A stretch of 64,000 nt of DNA, taken from positions 806,001-870,000 of the forward strand of contig NADL03000596.1 of the NCBI GenBank assembly GCA_002205965.3. The letters run 5' to 3'. The stretch comes from Kappaphycus alvarezii (Eukaryota > Rhodophyta > Florideophyceae > Gigartinales > Solieriaceae). Made by a program: the position numbers and the translations under genes. Within the stretch, counting starts at the first letter, position 1, and every line of letters starts with the position of its first letter. Of the stretch, positions 22,460 to 35,219 are shown piece after piece. The notes beneath the pieces were generated by a model, which searched no databases, was not told where the DNA came from, and saw only the letters and a program-made list of their open reading frames with translations.

Positions 22460-23600
22460 GTGCGCGGACTAGGCCTCCTCGCCGAGGCAGAACAGGAGCG
22501 TATATTGGAGCTTTAATCATACAATGCAACACGGGACAATACAGACTCTGACGATGAACTCGACAGTGACGCCCCATATTTTGACTCTTTTTATAATGCC
22601 GGTAGGTCAAAAAAATTATGGAAATGACCAATTTCACAGCTAAGGAATTTCAGTCGATTTGGGAGACGTTTCGGAGCTTCATCACAGAGAAATACAACAT
22701 GGGGAGATGTCGTCGCTCGCAGTTTACAGGAAAGGATGTACTCTTCATTTGTCTAACACTGATGAAACATGGGGGGCTGGGACTTCGTGGGCAAGGCGTT
22801 CGGTATCAGCGGCCCAACTTTTGAGAGAACAGTCTCGCAATTCATATACAAGCTTTCCGACGAAGTCTTCCGATTTTGCGCAAGCGGATTCTACGAGCAT
22901 TGGACCTCTGAAAAAATTCTTCGAGAAAAGAAGCAGTTCAGTAACTTCCCATACGTGCAGTATGAAACGGACGTAACCTTCGAATATCGTAACAGGCCTG
23001 GAGTAATTCTACAAAAGGATAAAAACTATTTTTCTGGAAAGCACAAGTTGCAAGGGATGAGGTTTCGGTTTTACCAACTGGAGTGGCAATTGGATGTTCA
23101 TCTGCTTTTCCAGGTTCCGTTTCAAATATCGATATTTTTCATCAGAATATGGAATGGAATTATGCGCAGCTTGCAAAAGACGACGCGCAAGTGATGGGGG
23201 TTGACGAGGGAATTGGTGCGACATCTTTCGAGAATCATTGGGCAGTACTCGTAGATAAGGGTATCAAGGTGCTATGGAATTTATTCGGGTAGTTCGTCCA
23301 AGGAAGAAGCCACGGAATCGCGAGATATCTAGAGAGGATATTGCCTTTAATAGGTCTGAACCATCTGATAGGATCATTGTCGAGAACTACTTTGGTCGTA
23401 TTTGTGGGCTTTGGGGGGTACTGTCCCAAAAGTACCGCTGGAACGGAAGGCTATGTAGACATATTTTTCGTTTTTGTTTAGGTCTTACGAACATGCACGT
23501 GGGTTGGTACCCGTTGAGTTCTAGTAACCAGGTTTTTTGTCAAAGTGCGAAACAGGTTAGACAAAATCTGGGAGGAAACCGCTTTGAAGAGGTCTAGAGC
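22460..23600 (+). pseudogene. PIF/Harbinger-like (DDE_Tnp_4) transposase, frameshifted
   Basis: Pieces in three frames assemble into one transposase-like reading. An acidic N-terminal end is followed by FTAKEFQSIWETFRSFI and GKDVLFICLTLMKHGG (22618-22824), then WDFVGKAFGISGPTFERTV and FYEHWTSEKILREKKQF. The core has YETDVTFEYRNRPG (first catalytic Asp) and NYFSGKHKLQGMRF. Later come LVDKGIKVL with the second Asp (23250) and RIIVENYFGRICGLWGVL (23372-23420) with the catalytic Glu. At least four shifts make it inactive. Terminal inverted repeats were not identified. Confidence 0.75.
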
Positions 23601-24199
23601 GCAGGAAAAGTACCGTAATAAGCGTTAAAAGAGGATGGAAGTCCAGCTGCGTGCCCGACCTTCTTCATGCCACCCCTCAGATGAAGAGACTCAGTCAGAT
23701 CGAGACTGTTAGTAGTTTATTCCCTTCTGAGTGAAAGTATTGTTTTCCAAAAAAACAAGAATATTAGAATATCCATAAATCATTTCCAAGTACTGTATTC
23801 ACTTTCTTAACCCCAATAAAAATATACTCGATGTCCGTTTTTGCGTATTGCATTGATAATTCGGCAATTACTCAATATCTTCTGTGGAGATCTAGTAAGC
23901 AATTAAGTAATGTTGAAGGTAAAGGACTAGAGTACAGGTAAAAACTATATGATTTGCGAGATTTATCTCCTCTTGTTTTAGAAAAAAAAGCAAGGAAAGT
24001 CTAATTAAAGTGTATCTTCAGTAAAGAAACAACGTAATGATGAACTCAGAGAAAGTTCTAATGATCTTCTGTTCCTGAGAGGGATGCCAGACGAAATAGC
24101 ATTTCAAAACGGCGACGACGCTTCGCCCTGGACTTCTTTTGAATCTGTCGATGTTTTTCAATTTGACTATTGCCGATGTGGTACCACCGATTCTTAAAT

Positions 24200-25320
24200 T
24201 TTCTTGAAAAGTTTGCTGTGTTCTGCACGTAGCGGGTTGTTGAAGATACGAAAGTTTTTCAGAACAACACAGAGCCTAAATATCTTCTCGTACGAAGGTT
24301 CTGCCCACTTCCACTTCGACGAAGGCACAGTCTACAAAGCGCTCATCCATCCAAAGAAATTCTCGACGATAATTTGGTCGCTTGAAATGTGACGATTGAA
24401 AACCATTTCTGGGTGTGTTCGGACTCCATTTATCGGCTTCTTCTTGGGATGAACGACTCTACAGAATTCGCGGGCGCCACAGTACCCCTCTTATGTTAAC
24501 ACTACCCATGCACCGGGGTAATCTTTATGCAAAGGACCGTCATCTTCAATGGCCTCCTGCTCTCCATCTTGTTTCTTCAACCGCTCTTGATGATACAAGT
24601 TCATAGATTGGAAAAGGGTGAGATCTGAAACCGACCTCGGCTCAAATGCACTGCATCCAATTACAAAGCCAGAGCGCAAGACGAATACTTCTGTCTTGTA
24701 ACTATAGAGCTTGTGCTTTCCACTGAAATAAATTTTGCCTTCTTCCGTACCCTCATTCGGACGAAAGCTTGGCTGGGCCGTCTCATCGGTTGCGTAGCGA
24801 GCCATCAGATAGTTCTGAATCATAGAATTCTTCCTTACCATTTCAGTCATTGTCTACTTCATTTCCTGGTCCTTGACAAAGTGTTCATGCATGGGATCAT
24901 ACATTATATCAATGAAACGCATGATCATGCGCTCGAAGGAGGTTCCCTCATGCCAAAAATCTTTGCAAGGAAGTCCCACTGCCCAAAGTGCTTTAGAATA
25001 GCCAAAGTCATGAATAAAACATCTTTATGTGTTTCAGCACACTTGCGACCCCGACCGCTATTGTACCATTCCTTGATGAATTTCTCGAAAGTCTGCCAAA
25101 TAGTCGTATATTGAGCGGGATCGAATTTGATCATTTGAACAATCAACTGAGAGGCACTATTATTGCATAATTGATCCAAGACAGGGGTTTCACTATCTGA
25201 GCCTTCATAATAAAAATAGGTATCGTCAGAGGAGGAAGCATATTCCTCAAGTTCGGCTTGTCTTTCAACTGCAACATTGAAAGTAGAAGAAGAGCTCTTG
25301 CAGCTTGACTGGAGGTGACA
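24200..25320 (-). pseudogene. Second PIF/Harbinger-like transposase, opposite strand
   Basis: On the minus strand from about 25310: an acidic start with SSSDDTYFYYEGSDSETPV, then FDPAQYTTIWQTFEKFIKEW, KDVLFMTLAILKHFGQWDFL (24925-25179), then MARYATDETAQPSFRPN (first Asp), IYFSGKHKLYSYKTEVF and FEPRSVSDLTLF (24491-24850). Next are LTDKGYHGATRILRAIHPKK (second Asp) and QIIVENFFGWMSAL (Glu). It is a different subfamily from the copy at 22.5 kb, though the domain order is the same. Interrupted by several stops. Confidence 0.75.
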
Positions 25321-25584
25321 GTTACCATAATTAGGGCTGAATAATGCGGGAAGTGAAATGGAAATGTCTGAAGGGTATTGAGGTACAGGTAGGTCTGTTC
25401 AAGGCAACTGTATAGGTATGAAGATCAAAGTATTGCACAATTATCGAGTAGTTTCCAATAAGACCGCTATAACTTGAAATTCACCAACAGTTTTCAGATT
25501 TACTGAGAACTCTGCATTTTAATCAGTCATTGAAATAGTTACTATCAAATTTGATAAAGATGAAATCTATTCCGAATTATTTAG

Positions 25585-25728
25585 CGTTTTTTCAATTAAT
25601 TTATGTAATAGCATTGCAGGGAGCCATTTCTGTAAACGACTGGGTAACTTAGCATGCGTTTTTTCAATGAATTTATGTAATAGCATTGCAGGAAGCCATT
25701 TCTGTAAACGACTGGGTAACTTAGCATG
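25585..25728 (+). repeat. 72-bp tandem duplication
   Basis: Two adjacent 72-bp units (25585-25656 and 25657-25728) differ at only two positions. Each contains TAATAGCATTGCAGG and ACGACTGGGTAACTTAGCAT. No coding content. Confidence 0.9.
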
Positions 25729-25796
25729 CATATTATGTTTGCGCTAAAGTACTGCTGCACGTGATCGACGTGAACCATCTAGAGCTAAATACTGTA

Positions 25797-25843
25797 GTTG
25801 TAGTTACAGTACAGTACGTACAGTACTGTACTGTAACTACAAC
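25797..25843. repeat. Perfect inverted repeat, 21-bp arms, ACAGTAC-rich
   Basis: The arm at 25797-25817 (GTTGTAGTT then ACAGTACAGTAC) is exactly complementary to 25823-25843, with the spacer GTACA. It lies just outside the 3' side of the minus-strand LINE fragment. Similar ACAGTAC/GTACTGT words recur elsewhere in the window. Confidence 0.9.
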
Positions 25844-25936
25844 TAACTGTACACTTCAGAGAAATAATGAGTAAAAAATGAATTACGAGCCACGTGTTAA
25901 GGTCAGGTGATGGGGTACGTGCGCAGTTTCGGTGAT

Positions 25937-27528
25937 TTAGCATGACTGCGGTGTGCTGAGAAGAAACTTTAATGAGTATCTATCATGTACACTGCAGGTC
26001 TGACTACACGGCAAAGAACTAACCGGAGATTCCACGTCAGGCACGTGCAGTAGGGCTCGCGATAGAATCGCCATTGCAACAGAAGACCACATTGTGCAAC
26101 TTGTGCGCTGACAAATACGTTTGCGGATCACTCCTGTGGTTGTGTAAAACTTCTCTGCGATGCGCGGGATGAAGTCTTCTAGGACTTCAGTCTTCCTGTA
26201 GAGCAAACGCCGGGACATGTGACTTAAAATTGTTGAATTCAGAGAGGAGCCGCTTCCCTCGACGATCAGCTGCAAAGTTGCTACGGTCATGAAGAGCCCA
26301 AAGTGAGGTTGATCCGATTTGTCCGAAGATGTCGATGGCGATAGGTAGAGGGTCAATACCTTCGGCACGACACGGCATCGCATAGTGTTCCTTTTTCCGT
26401 CGTTCGGCCCGTTTCAGTGCTGAGAGACATTCATCTGCCTGGTTGCGATATGGCGCAGATTGAGGGCTGACAATGTTCCCATCTAGTCGCTGTGCGGTGG
26501 GCGCGGATAAAGGGCCGTCGATGACGTGGTCCAGTGCGCGGTGCTCAGCGGGGCTCTTTGGGAGGTCAACGGCAAAGACCTGCTCCCGAAATATGGTGAG
26601 GGAAATGACCCTGCTTATAAATTCGCGGTACAGAATATCCCGAAGACGACTGTGGCGGTGCGCTGCGCCCACAACACCTTTGCAGGTTGATGCGTGATAG
26701 CCCATGCTTTCAAGGAGAGGGGGAACAGTATAGTTGCTTTGAAGGCAGGTAGAGCAGCGCTGGAGGCCGCAGAATATTGGGTTTCGAAAGGGAAGGTCGA
26801 CCATCGTGAGCCATATCCCCCGGAGGTGTATAGGTCCTTAGAAGGCAGTGAGAGTGTTGCGAATGGGGCTGAAGCCGTGGAGGAAGCAGTAGAGTTCAGA
26901 CGAGTGAAAAAGTGCGAAGAGGAGGCGGTAGGGACCGATGGGTGTAGCAGGGAGAGGTGGGTGAGGTGAATGTGATGGGTGATCTCTTCCTGGAGGGAAC
27001 GGGCGGTGATGTGGTCGAGGTGGTGGGGCCGTGATAAGAGTGCCTCTAGTCGCAGTTCTGCGGCGAGGTCCAAACTCATGACCAGGGTGTCGTAGGATGG
27101 GGCCTGAAGCCTGGCGACACGCGCAATGGGGGGGGTTGTGCGCAGAAGTCGACGAATGAGGGGCATGTTTGTAAAGTTTGAGACTGTGTAGGAGATGACG
27201 TTGGTGGGAGCTCATGGGGTGAGGCCGAGTCCCCCCTGGCGGAAAGGCAGCGTGGCCTGAAGTCATGCAATGTCGGACATTTTCCGGTGAACTTGCTCGA
27301 AATCCCTTCGCAAACCCTTGTCAAGAGCTTTGACAAGTGATGAGGTAATGTGCGACGCGGTTGACACGAGGGGGCACAGAACCGGAGAATATGGTAAGAG
27401 ATCTGAGTCTCGCTCATGGAGGAGAGGGATATCCAGAGTGACTCCGCATTCTGCAGGGCTTTGAGGGTCAAGGAAGTGAATGCAACCAGGGTGCCGATCG
27501 TGCTACCAATAACCGTGGTAGCATCCAA
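25937..27528 (-). pseudogene. RLE-type LINE, 5'-truncated (C-terminal half of RT plus endonuclease)
   Basis: Minus-strand frames read ALQNAESLWISLSS, then the thumb phrase LPFRQGGLGLTP at about 27240, a long helical region with MSLDLAAELRLEALLSRP, then VDLPFRNPIFCGLQRCSTCL with Cys-x2-Cys. GYHASTCKGVVGAAHRHSRL (His, Cys and RH) follows, then IDPLPIAIDIFGQ (PD-D/E-xK-like Asp), the RLE order seen in LINE-A. The end continues to about 25937 (IRKRICQRTSCTMWSSVAMA). RT motifs A-C are missing, so only the 3' half was copied or survives. Three frames are used. A different subfamily from LINE-A. Confidence 0.75.
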
Positions 27529-27958
27529 AGAGAGGCCTTACCAAAATGCGCTTGGACGGTAAGGGTCCAAACAAACTCAGATGCTGATAACTAAATCCTT
27601 TCGAGATACAGAACTAGCTCAGAAGGTAACGTCTTCTGATCAACTGTCCTTCAATTCGCGCCTTGCGACACGTTTTGAAGGGACCCAGGGAACTAAGTCG
27701 CAACCACTGTTGATGTTCTACGGTTAACGAATCATTTTCCAACTCGATGTCTCCTCTTTCGATAACGGCCTTGACATAGCAAGGCGCCCCGTTATGTCGA
27801 TGATGTACATTTTCTTTAAAGTGCTTGCTTCTCGCTGCCTAAATCTAGCTACAGGAAAACTCTGTTCAGCCGTATCGTCATTTACAAGTAGTGCTCTTCA
27901 ACACTTACACACGAATCCACTCGCAGTAGTCACAACAAGGAGGATATGCGCTTTGTAT
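27529..27958. other. Interval downstream of the Doa10-like gene
   Basis: About 430 bp between the LINE fragment and the stop codon of the ligase gene. No coding signal is seen. It presumably contains the ligase 3' UTR and polyadenylation region. Confidence 0.5.
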
Positions 27959-30900
27959 CTATTCGTTCACTGCTTGGACATCGGGCGTCTCTATGAAATT
28001 GTACAATTGCTTTCCCATTAGATACTTCTCGTCTCGTATTGAATCGTGCAAATCCCTTAGGACAGAGACTGAATACCTCATTGTTTTGAACCCGCAGTAG
28101 GCACAGGTGATTACCAAGTATGAATATCTACAGACAAGGTTTGCCATCCTTCGTGTCACGCCGAGCAGTGGTAGCACTCCCTTCGCAAACGAATAGGGAA
28201 CAGACAGAGCTGTAACCACGGAAAACAATACGGGCAACACCACTTCCCTCATCGTCCGCGAAAAGTTTTGATTCAACCCGATAATATCTCCTTCCCTTGC
28301 TCGCAACACTCTTTCTCTCCATATGCTTCCCAATCCACCTGTCACAGCAATGCACGTCCAAACCTTGAGCAGCAGCAAGCCTATCGCCCAATCTTGGTGT
28401 AGGTAGAAATATGGTGTCTCGTTATGTGCAACTCTGATGGGTACTAGAACTAGTTCAAATAATATCCCCGCCGCCAAAGGAATAGCACCGAGCCAGATAA
28501 ATATTATCACTAGCCCCTTTCCAGCCATGTACAGGTAGGGAAGTCCAAGCGACAGTGCAGTCAGAGTGTCAACGGTCTTGATGTATTTGACCAGCCGCGC
28601 GATACCCCGAAGTGTGACAAGCATCACGTTCAACCCCAACAAAAATGGGTGCAAGTCATGGCGCACAGGTAGCCCAAACCAACCCATCATCCACCTTCCA
28701 AGCATTGTCGGAATAGCAACCAGAGCGCTCTCGGCGAGAATAAGAGTTATCCAAGCTGACACGATCATAGCAATCGCTCTTGCCCTAATTTCTCTCCTCC
28801 CAAGCGTGGGATGTTCGGAGTTTTCCGCTGCCCCATCAAAGTCTTCCTCGATGTCACTGAACGCGCCTTGAAGTGGTTCTCCATCTACCAAGTCATCTGC
28901 ATACCCGCCGAACATCCTCTGAAGTGGTCCGACGTCTCCTACCTCCAAGCCTTCTATATGTGGTATTTCTGCAACAACTCTGTGAGCTCCAGGTTGATTT
29001 TCATTCACGTTACCCTCATCGTCTTTTACAACAAGGTGAGCAATCCCGAGAAGTGTGGACATCCACCGAATCCATGAACCGATCAGCTTTTGAAGTGGGA
29101 CCCCGGGTCTCCCAAAGTAGAGCAAGCGGATCAGAGGCCCAATCACCAAATTTCCGAACGGTACATCAATGAGAAAGTGAGAGATGTCTTCTGACCGAAA
29201 TGGGAAAACGTGGGGGAGAAGTTTCAGGCACAGCTTGGCAGGCGCGTAGACCAAAGCAATAATTAATGGAACGTAGATTATCACGCTAATGCACATCCTC
29301 CTCGCATGCCTGGAAAGTGGTTTCTCAACGAGTTCTCGGAATGGATGGAACTCAGGGTCATCCGGATTCCGCAAGAACCATAGAAGCTCCGGTCGAAGTA
29401 TTTCCCTTAGCAATGATATGAAAAGTGAGATATGCACCATGTAAATGATTCCCATCAGCCAGTGACCACCAGTGCATGTCCACGGTGAGCCGTGACAAAA
29501 CGCGAGCCTGGATTGTAGGCTGCCACCAAAAATCTCGAGGGTGCAAATATCGAGCCACCAGCCACAACCAAGGGGAAACACTCCAAACTCGAACAAGATA
29601 AGCACGACTATCTTCACAAATGTTGCCACATATCTCAATAGCCTTGCCACCTGGCGAGTAATTGGCGAGTCTAACCTTGGTAACGTCTTCTCAGCATCGA
29701 TATAACACCAATGTACCCAACAGCCACAAAGGCAATCATTCCATAACCAAGAAGGACAATCAGGAATTTGTCGTAAGAGACTGGGTGGTTCAAAAGGGCC
29801 TGTATCTCTCGAATTGCATCTAGTTCCTGATTGGCGACGTCGGATACCATCATGTTATTGTTGAGCTGGGCGCTCAAATTAAGCCCTTGTTCCCAGATAA
29901 CCTAGCTCTATCTTCATCTATACCAGGCCAAAGAACAGACAACATTGAACGAGAAAGTGAATCATTTGGTCCAAGGCCTATTTTTGTTGGGATGCTTCTG
30001 ATATGAAATAGACGAAGTGTTAGTCGCCCTATAAGAAGAGGAATCAATGTGAACACGCCCAGGAATATCGCGTTCGTGACCAACACCGTTCCGGCATTGT
30101 CAAAGAGGTTTCGAATATGCCCTCGTAGCCCAACAACTTCTTCAAGGGGAACCTCATCTGGATCAAGCTCAAAAAGGCCGAACAAAGGGGCACCGTCCCC
30201 AGCGCCGTCGTTATCGGCAACCTCTTCCTCGTCTGCATTTTCGTTGAGATGAAACATGTGCTGCTGCAAGTCCAAATCTAGGGGAGCATTCCCAGCTTCA
30301 TCAGCCGGCCGACCTTGTTCATCCATCACGTCACTGCCGCTGTCATCGTACACTTGCTCCTCAATTTCATTCGCGTTCAAATGGAAAAGGTGATTCGGTT
30401 CTGCATTTTGGTTTTCGTTTTCGTACAGTTGGTCAGCCTCATCTTCGCTATCCTCCGTCAAGAGATCGCCCGCTAAGGCAATTTCATCATCGCTCTCAGT
30501 GCCACCAGCGAGGACATCGTAAGTGTCGCGAACGAGTTCGTCAACTTGGTCAAAAACTTCATCAATATCGTCTTCCCTGTCCTGATCACCGTCTATCGGA
30601 TCACAAACGGATTTGCATTTCCAGCTGCAGCGAGGTGATCATCGTGGGAGCGGGATCAAAGTCGGCAGGGAAAGGGAGACCCTCATCGAAACGCTGCAGT
30701 GGGTCCTGATGCAGATTCGCGTCGGGATGGTGATCATCTCCGTCTTCGGAATTGTAGTCATCTAGGTTGTCGAAATCTAGACCGTCATCGTTGACAAAGA
30801 GATCAAATGGATTATCGGCATCGGCGAGATCTTCGTTAGGAAAATGACGGACATAATCACGCAGTGACGACACGCCTAAAAAGACGAAGACAATTCCCGC

Positions 30901-31347
30901 AGACAACAAGCAGCCATAGAAGGCATCTGCAAAAACGCCCGCAGGTTCCTCAATGCAATCAGGGCGTGAAGCTGATAGGGAGAGCTCATAAACAGGCATA
31001 CCATATCCAGCAAGTCCAAGAGGTAAGAAAAATAGCCAAACCGTAAAAACGAGAACAATCCGTGCGGCTGTCTTAATGGTCTTGGTAGTCAGGGCCAGGA
31101 TACCCGAGAGGAATTCCTTTGTGGGGAGGGCAGACGGAGTGTTGGGCTGGTACAGTGGTTCAAAGCGGAAAGGATGGTTGCACAATTCGCAGCGAGTGGA
31201 ACCGGACTGAGAAAGCCAATTGACGAGGCAGTCCTCATGTGTGTACTTGATTGAGCCGGAACATCGACACGGATGAAACAGGGGTCTGCCTGGCTCATCG
31301 TCGCCTCGGCAGATTCGACATTCACGCTCTGTTTCGACCTCAGCCAT
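27959..31347 (-). CDS. Doa10/MARCH6/SUD1-type RING-CH E3 ubiquitin ligase (three apparent frameshifts)
   Basis: This family of ER-membrane E3 ligases ubiquitinates misfolded and short-lived ER and sterol-pathway proteins (ERAD-C). The ATG at 31347 starts MAEVETERECRICRGDD; the RING-CH has C10, C13, C27, C29, H37, C40, C53 and C56. An acidic linker and about 13 hydrophobic spans follow. LFEFGVFPLGCGWWLDICTL and LLREILRPELLWFLRNPDDP are hallmark Doa10 segments, and the C-terminus RDEKYLMGKQLYNFIE matches the family's conserved end. Total length of about 1,100 codons is normal. The reading changes frame near 30605 (extra base, TTT), 29885 (missing base, GGG) and 29690 (missing base, TT), all in homopolymers. 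No introns are needed. I judge the gene intact and the shifts probable sequence errors. Confidence 0.9.
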
Positions 31348-33001
31348 GCGGTCAGGCCTGCCAGGGGTTCATGGACAAGCCACGGCCCCAAACTGTGGAG
31401 AAGGAAGCTAGTTTTGATGAGAAAGAAGGTTGCGGAAAATGAAGAGGGCGAATGAAAGATACGGTAGAGGCGAGCGGGGGGGGGCAAGCTAATGATGTGA
31501 AGAGGTCACTGAGAGTTGTGGGCAAGGTTTTTCGTAGCACTTACGGTAAGAAAAGGTGAGGAATTATGTTGTGGGTGAGGACGGGGGCGTGGCAGCGGTG
31601 GTACACAATATGAAAGCAGGGGTTTCGTGACAAACGACGGGTATTGCTGGAGTTTGCAGCGAAAATACAAAAGTGAGTTATGCCAGCAAATCTGAGTTTT
31701 CAGTAAAAGCTTCCTTTTGTGCTTGAAATTGTTTTGAGCAAAACCCTGAGGCTGACGCGTCCTGGTGAAGAATCTGACCAAAAAACATAATCACCGGGGC
31801 ACATACGGGCGGCCACGGCCCGTATTATATGTTGCCAAGGTCCGCAAGTTAACCAATGGTCCTTGTCTACAAATAGATGAATTTTCGTACAAAAAAATAT
31901 CCTACTTCCACCATGCTCGTTCTCATCCGGACATTTCAAGGGGACCGGGTCCTGGCTGAAATCTGCGTTGGTCTCTGATTTTACAGTTTCCCAAAGTAAT
32001 TACAGTGTCAATTACTTTTGCATTACAGGTTAATTCAAACTTCTGTATATTTGCGAAATTTTATTTCAAATTAAGATATTCTCAAATACGAGTAGACACC
32101 GCCGTCGTCCTCGACGCTCAATCTCTCGTGTAACGTGTTGCACCGACAGGCCATGTCCATCACAAAATCCTATATAAACCGCATCCGACACCACATGCCA
32201 TCTCGCGCCTTTCCTGGCAAGTCTTTTTTCTAACCTTGAAAATTGTAATGACTTGTGATACACTTTCCAGTGCTGTGACGACCCGTCCATCTACTGACGT
32301 TCATGCCCTAGTCATCGGGACTAAGCTCGTATGTGTTTGCTGTGAGTCCCCAGAGATGGGTTTTGACTCCGGTGAGCGCTGCGGTGCTTAAGATCGTGAA
32401 GCACTTTGTGCTGGCGTTTGCGTCAAAAATTCGGATAGATATCTGAGCCTGGCAACTTTAACCTACTGTTCGGACATTGCCCTTTTTCTTCGCCACACTG
32501 CTTCATGGAATCGAGTGTCGACCAGCCCTGCATTTACTACCTCCATTCGATTATTCCAGCCCCGTTCTCATCTCAGGCTCATTCAGCATTGGGGTCGCAG
32601 GTACCCACCAGAGCCTGCGGGACAAACTCCCTCCATAAACAGAGACTTGGCCGCTGTGACACTTGAACCATTCCAGTCAGTTGAACTCTGATCTTTTTTC
32701 GAAACAGCCCATCCCTCATTCTTACAGTACAAACATCCTCGGTTTCCGTAGGCGCGCTCGCGAATGCGTTGTTTCGCTGCTCACGAAACTATTCCTTGCC
32801 TGCTACCAGTTGAGATCAGCCTTCCTATGTTGCACCAGCTGGTTTTCTTCCCGCCGAACATGAAAAATATCCGCAAGTAACGCGTCGAGTGCGGCTCCTC
32901 TGGCAAAGTCCCTCTGCTTGATCCCACTCCCACGACTTTCGTTGCGTGCGTTCTGCGCAAAATAACTGTTTCCCCCCACCGCCTGTTGTCTGCGACGCCG
33001 C
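31348..33001. other. Upstream interval of the Doa10-like gene
   Basis: Separates the ligase start from the 3' end of the deubiquitinase gene. A minus-strand ATG frame at 32066-32290 (74 codons, stop TAG directly before the ATG) and a plus-strand frame around 32463-32690 are protein-like in composition but unrecognised. Otherwise I see nothing definite. The ligase promoter should lie within about 31350-31700. Confidence 0.4.
32066..32290 (-). CDS. Possible small basic protein, unrecognised
   Basis: ATG at 32290, preceded in frame by TAG, begins MDGSSQHWKVYHKSLQFSRL and continues with SRLEKRLARKGARWHVVSD and LSVQHVTREIERRGRRR. The codon pattern is not obviously biased and no family is recognised. 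It could be a real short gene on the same strand as its neighbours, an upstream exon, or a chance frame. Confidence 0.25.
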   Translation of the reverse strand: MDGSSQHWKVYHKSLQFSRLEKRLARKGARWHVVSDAVYIGFCDGHGLSVQHVTREIERRGRRRCLLVFENILI

Positions 33002-34104
33002 TCACCTTCCTTTTCTCTTTGCAGCCCTCGAGCCCTTGTCACTATTGGCCACTCTCCTCTTGGCATCGTAAATCACAAGGTAAGCAAGTTTGCCATCCAA
33101 TGCCTTCTCCACGCTGCAGTCTCTCACTGTCCCATCATCTACATGCCACCATCTTCTACCGCCAATGCCAACCAAACCGTACCGACATTCGTCCCCACCT
33201 CCCACGACCGCATCGAAATGGCTTTGGCTTCCTACCCCTCCACGGTGCCTCACTACACACCTCAAACGATATCGCACTCCTCCCGGAAATTCGATCCACT
33301 CTTTCACTCCAACACCTCCTCTGCCCATCCCCGGGCCCCCTGCCCAATATACTGCCCTCTGCACATGAATCAGCAATACCTCTGCAAACCGTTTTACAGC
33401 TCTTACCCACACATGGCCTGTTATTCTGCCACAGTGTCCCTCACACCTCATCTGCACCCTCTCTCTGCCCATATATTGCCTTCTCACAAGCTCTCCTAAC
33501 CCCCATTCGCCATCCACCACCGGTAAAGTCATCATTACAGTTGTTTGCAATCTCTCCTCTCCAACAATACCACAGCGCTCGCACCTCTTCCACCCTGACA
33601 GCACACTCACAAACAAACTATCCCCCAAGTCAATCCCATCCTCCCCCCATTCCCGTCATCAACGCAAATGCCAGAACGCTTGGTCCCCTCCGTCCCCCAT
33701 TCCCCAGCCTCCAGTATATCCAACAGTCGTCCCATGGTCTCATGTGCATCCTGTGCATGTCTCGATTTCCATCCCATGCCCTCCAACACTTTCAAGAGCG
33801 GTCTCGGGTCCATAGAGCTTGCATTACCAGCAGACGACCTCGCGTGAATCAAATACGACCTCAAAACCGCAAACGCAGATCCCTCTACGCCTCTGCCATA
33901 CCGTTCCAGCCTGACACGTAAGGCCGGAATGGAGGCGAGAGCAGTAAGTGAGGCGCCAAGATGGCATGACTGTCCGCAGTTCCACAGGCCGCGCGGGCGG
34001 GGCTCTACCCAACGAGAGCGACTGGAATTGGACGGATAGGGTTTGAGGAGGGTGGTAATGGGGGTAGCTGCGGTGCAGACGCGGGGCAAAGAGAGATTGA
34101 TTTA
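33002..34104 (-). CDS. USP30/UBP27-like ubiquitin-specific protease (one frameshift, N-terminus unresolved)
   Basis: Ubiquitin C-terminal hydrolase (peptidase C19) that removes ubiquitin from proteins. The Cys box is RGLWNCGQSCHLGASLTALA (33940-34000; catalytic Cys in QSC, preceding Asn kept). QDAHETMGRLLDILE follows. After a one-base loss in a G run near 33625 the frame continues SLFVSVLSGWKRCERCG, AEVLLIHVQRA, IEFPGGVRYRLRCVVRHRGG, the His box SQSHFDAVV and WWHVDDGTV with the acidic residue, ending in a basic tail at 33002. The length is short, like USP30/UBP27. The main frame has a TAA at 34102-34104 and no ATG before the Cys box, so the true start lies upstream in another frame (ATG at 34174 or 34250) via an intron or another miscalled base. 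Earlier fungal or algal annotation of this gene could easily be missed. Confidence 0.8.
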
Positions 34105-34250
34105 GAGGACAGGGGGAGAAGTGGGGGGTAGGTATGGAAGTGCTCCGGATGGGGGCCGGCATATAGGCGAGCACGCGGAAATAGCTGTCGGGTGGGATTG
34201 GTGCGGATGGCGACGGGCCGCGTGGAGGGAGAGGGGGATGGATAGATCAA

Positions 34251-34458
34251 ATTGGCCTAGAAGCGAGGAACATATCCAGCTGGGCCATTCTGCCGTGCAG
34301 CACAATACTGTACCATAGAATTGGGCATTACAGGAAGCAGTTGTGCGGTGGGTTGTTTTATTACTTCGAAAAAAAGACAAAAGAAAGCATCAAAACGACG
34401 ATGATTGCCCAGCACCGCTTATTCCTTCGACTTTTCATCGATCAGACTTGTCGACTGC
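34251..34458. other. Short spacer between USP and TPI genes
   Basis: About 200 bp between the most upstream candidate USP start and the TPI stop, on the same strand. This tight tandem spacing is typical of a compact gene island. It must hold the TPI terminator and USP promoter; no motif stands out. Confidence 0.5.

Positions 34459-35219
<761 letters not shown>

Noticed and set aside
32986-33921. 311-codon plus-strand open frame, Pro/Ser/His-rich
   Set aside because: It is the opposite strand of the USP gene, whose minus-strand frames carry clear Cys and His boxes.
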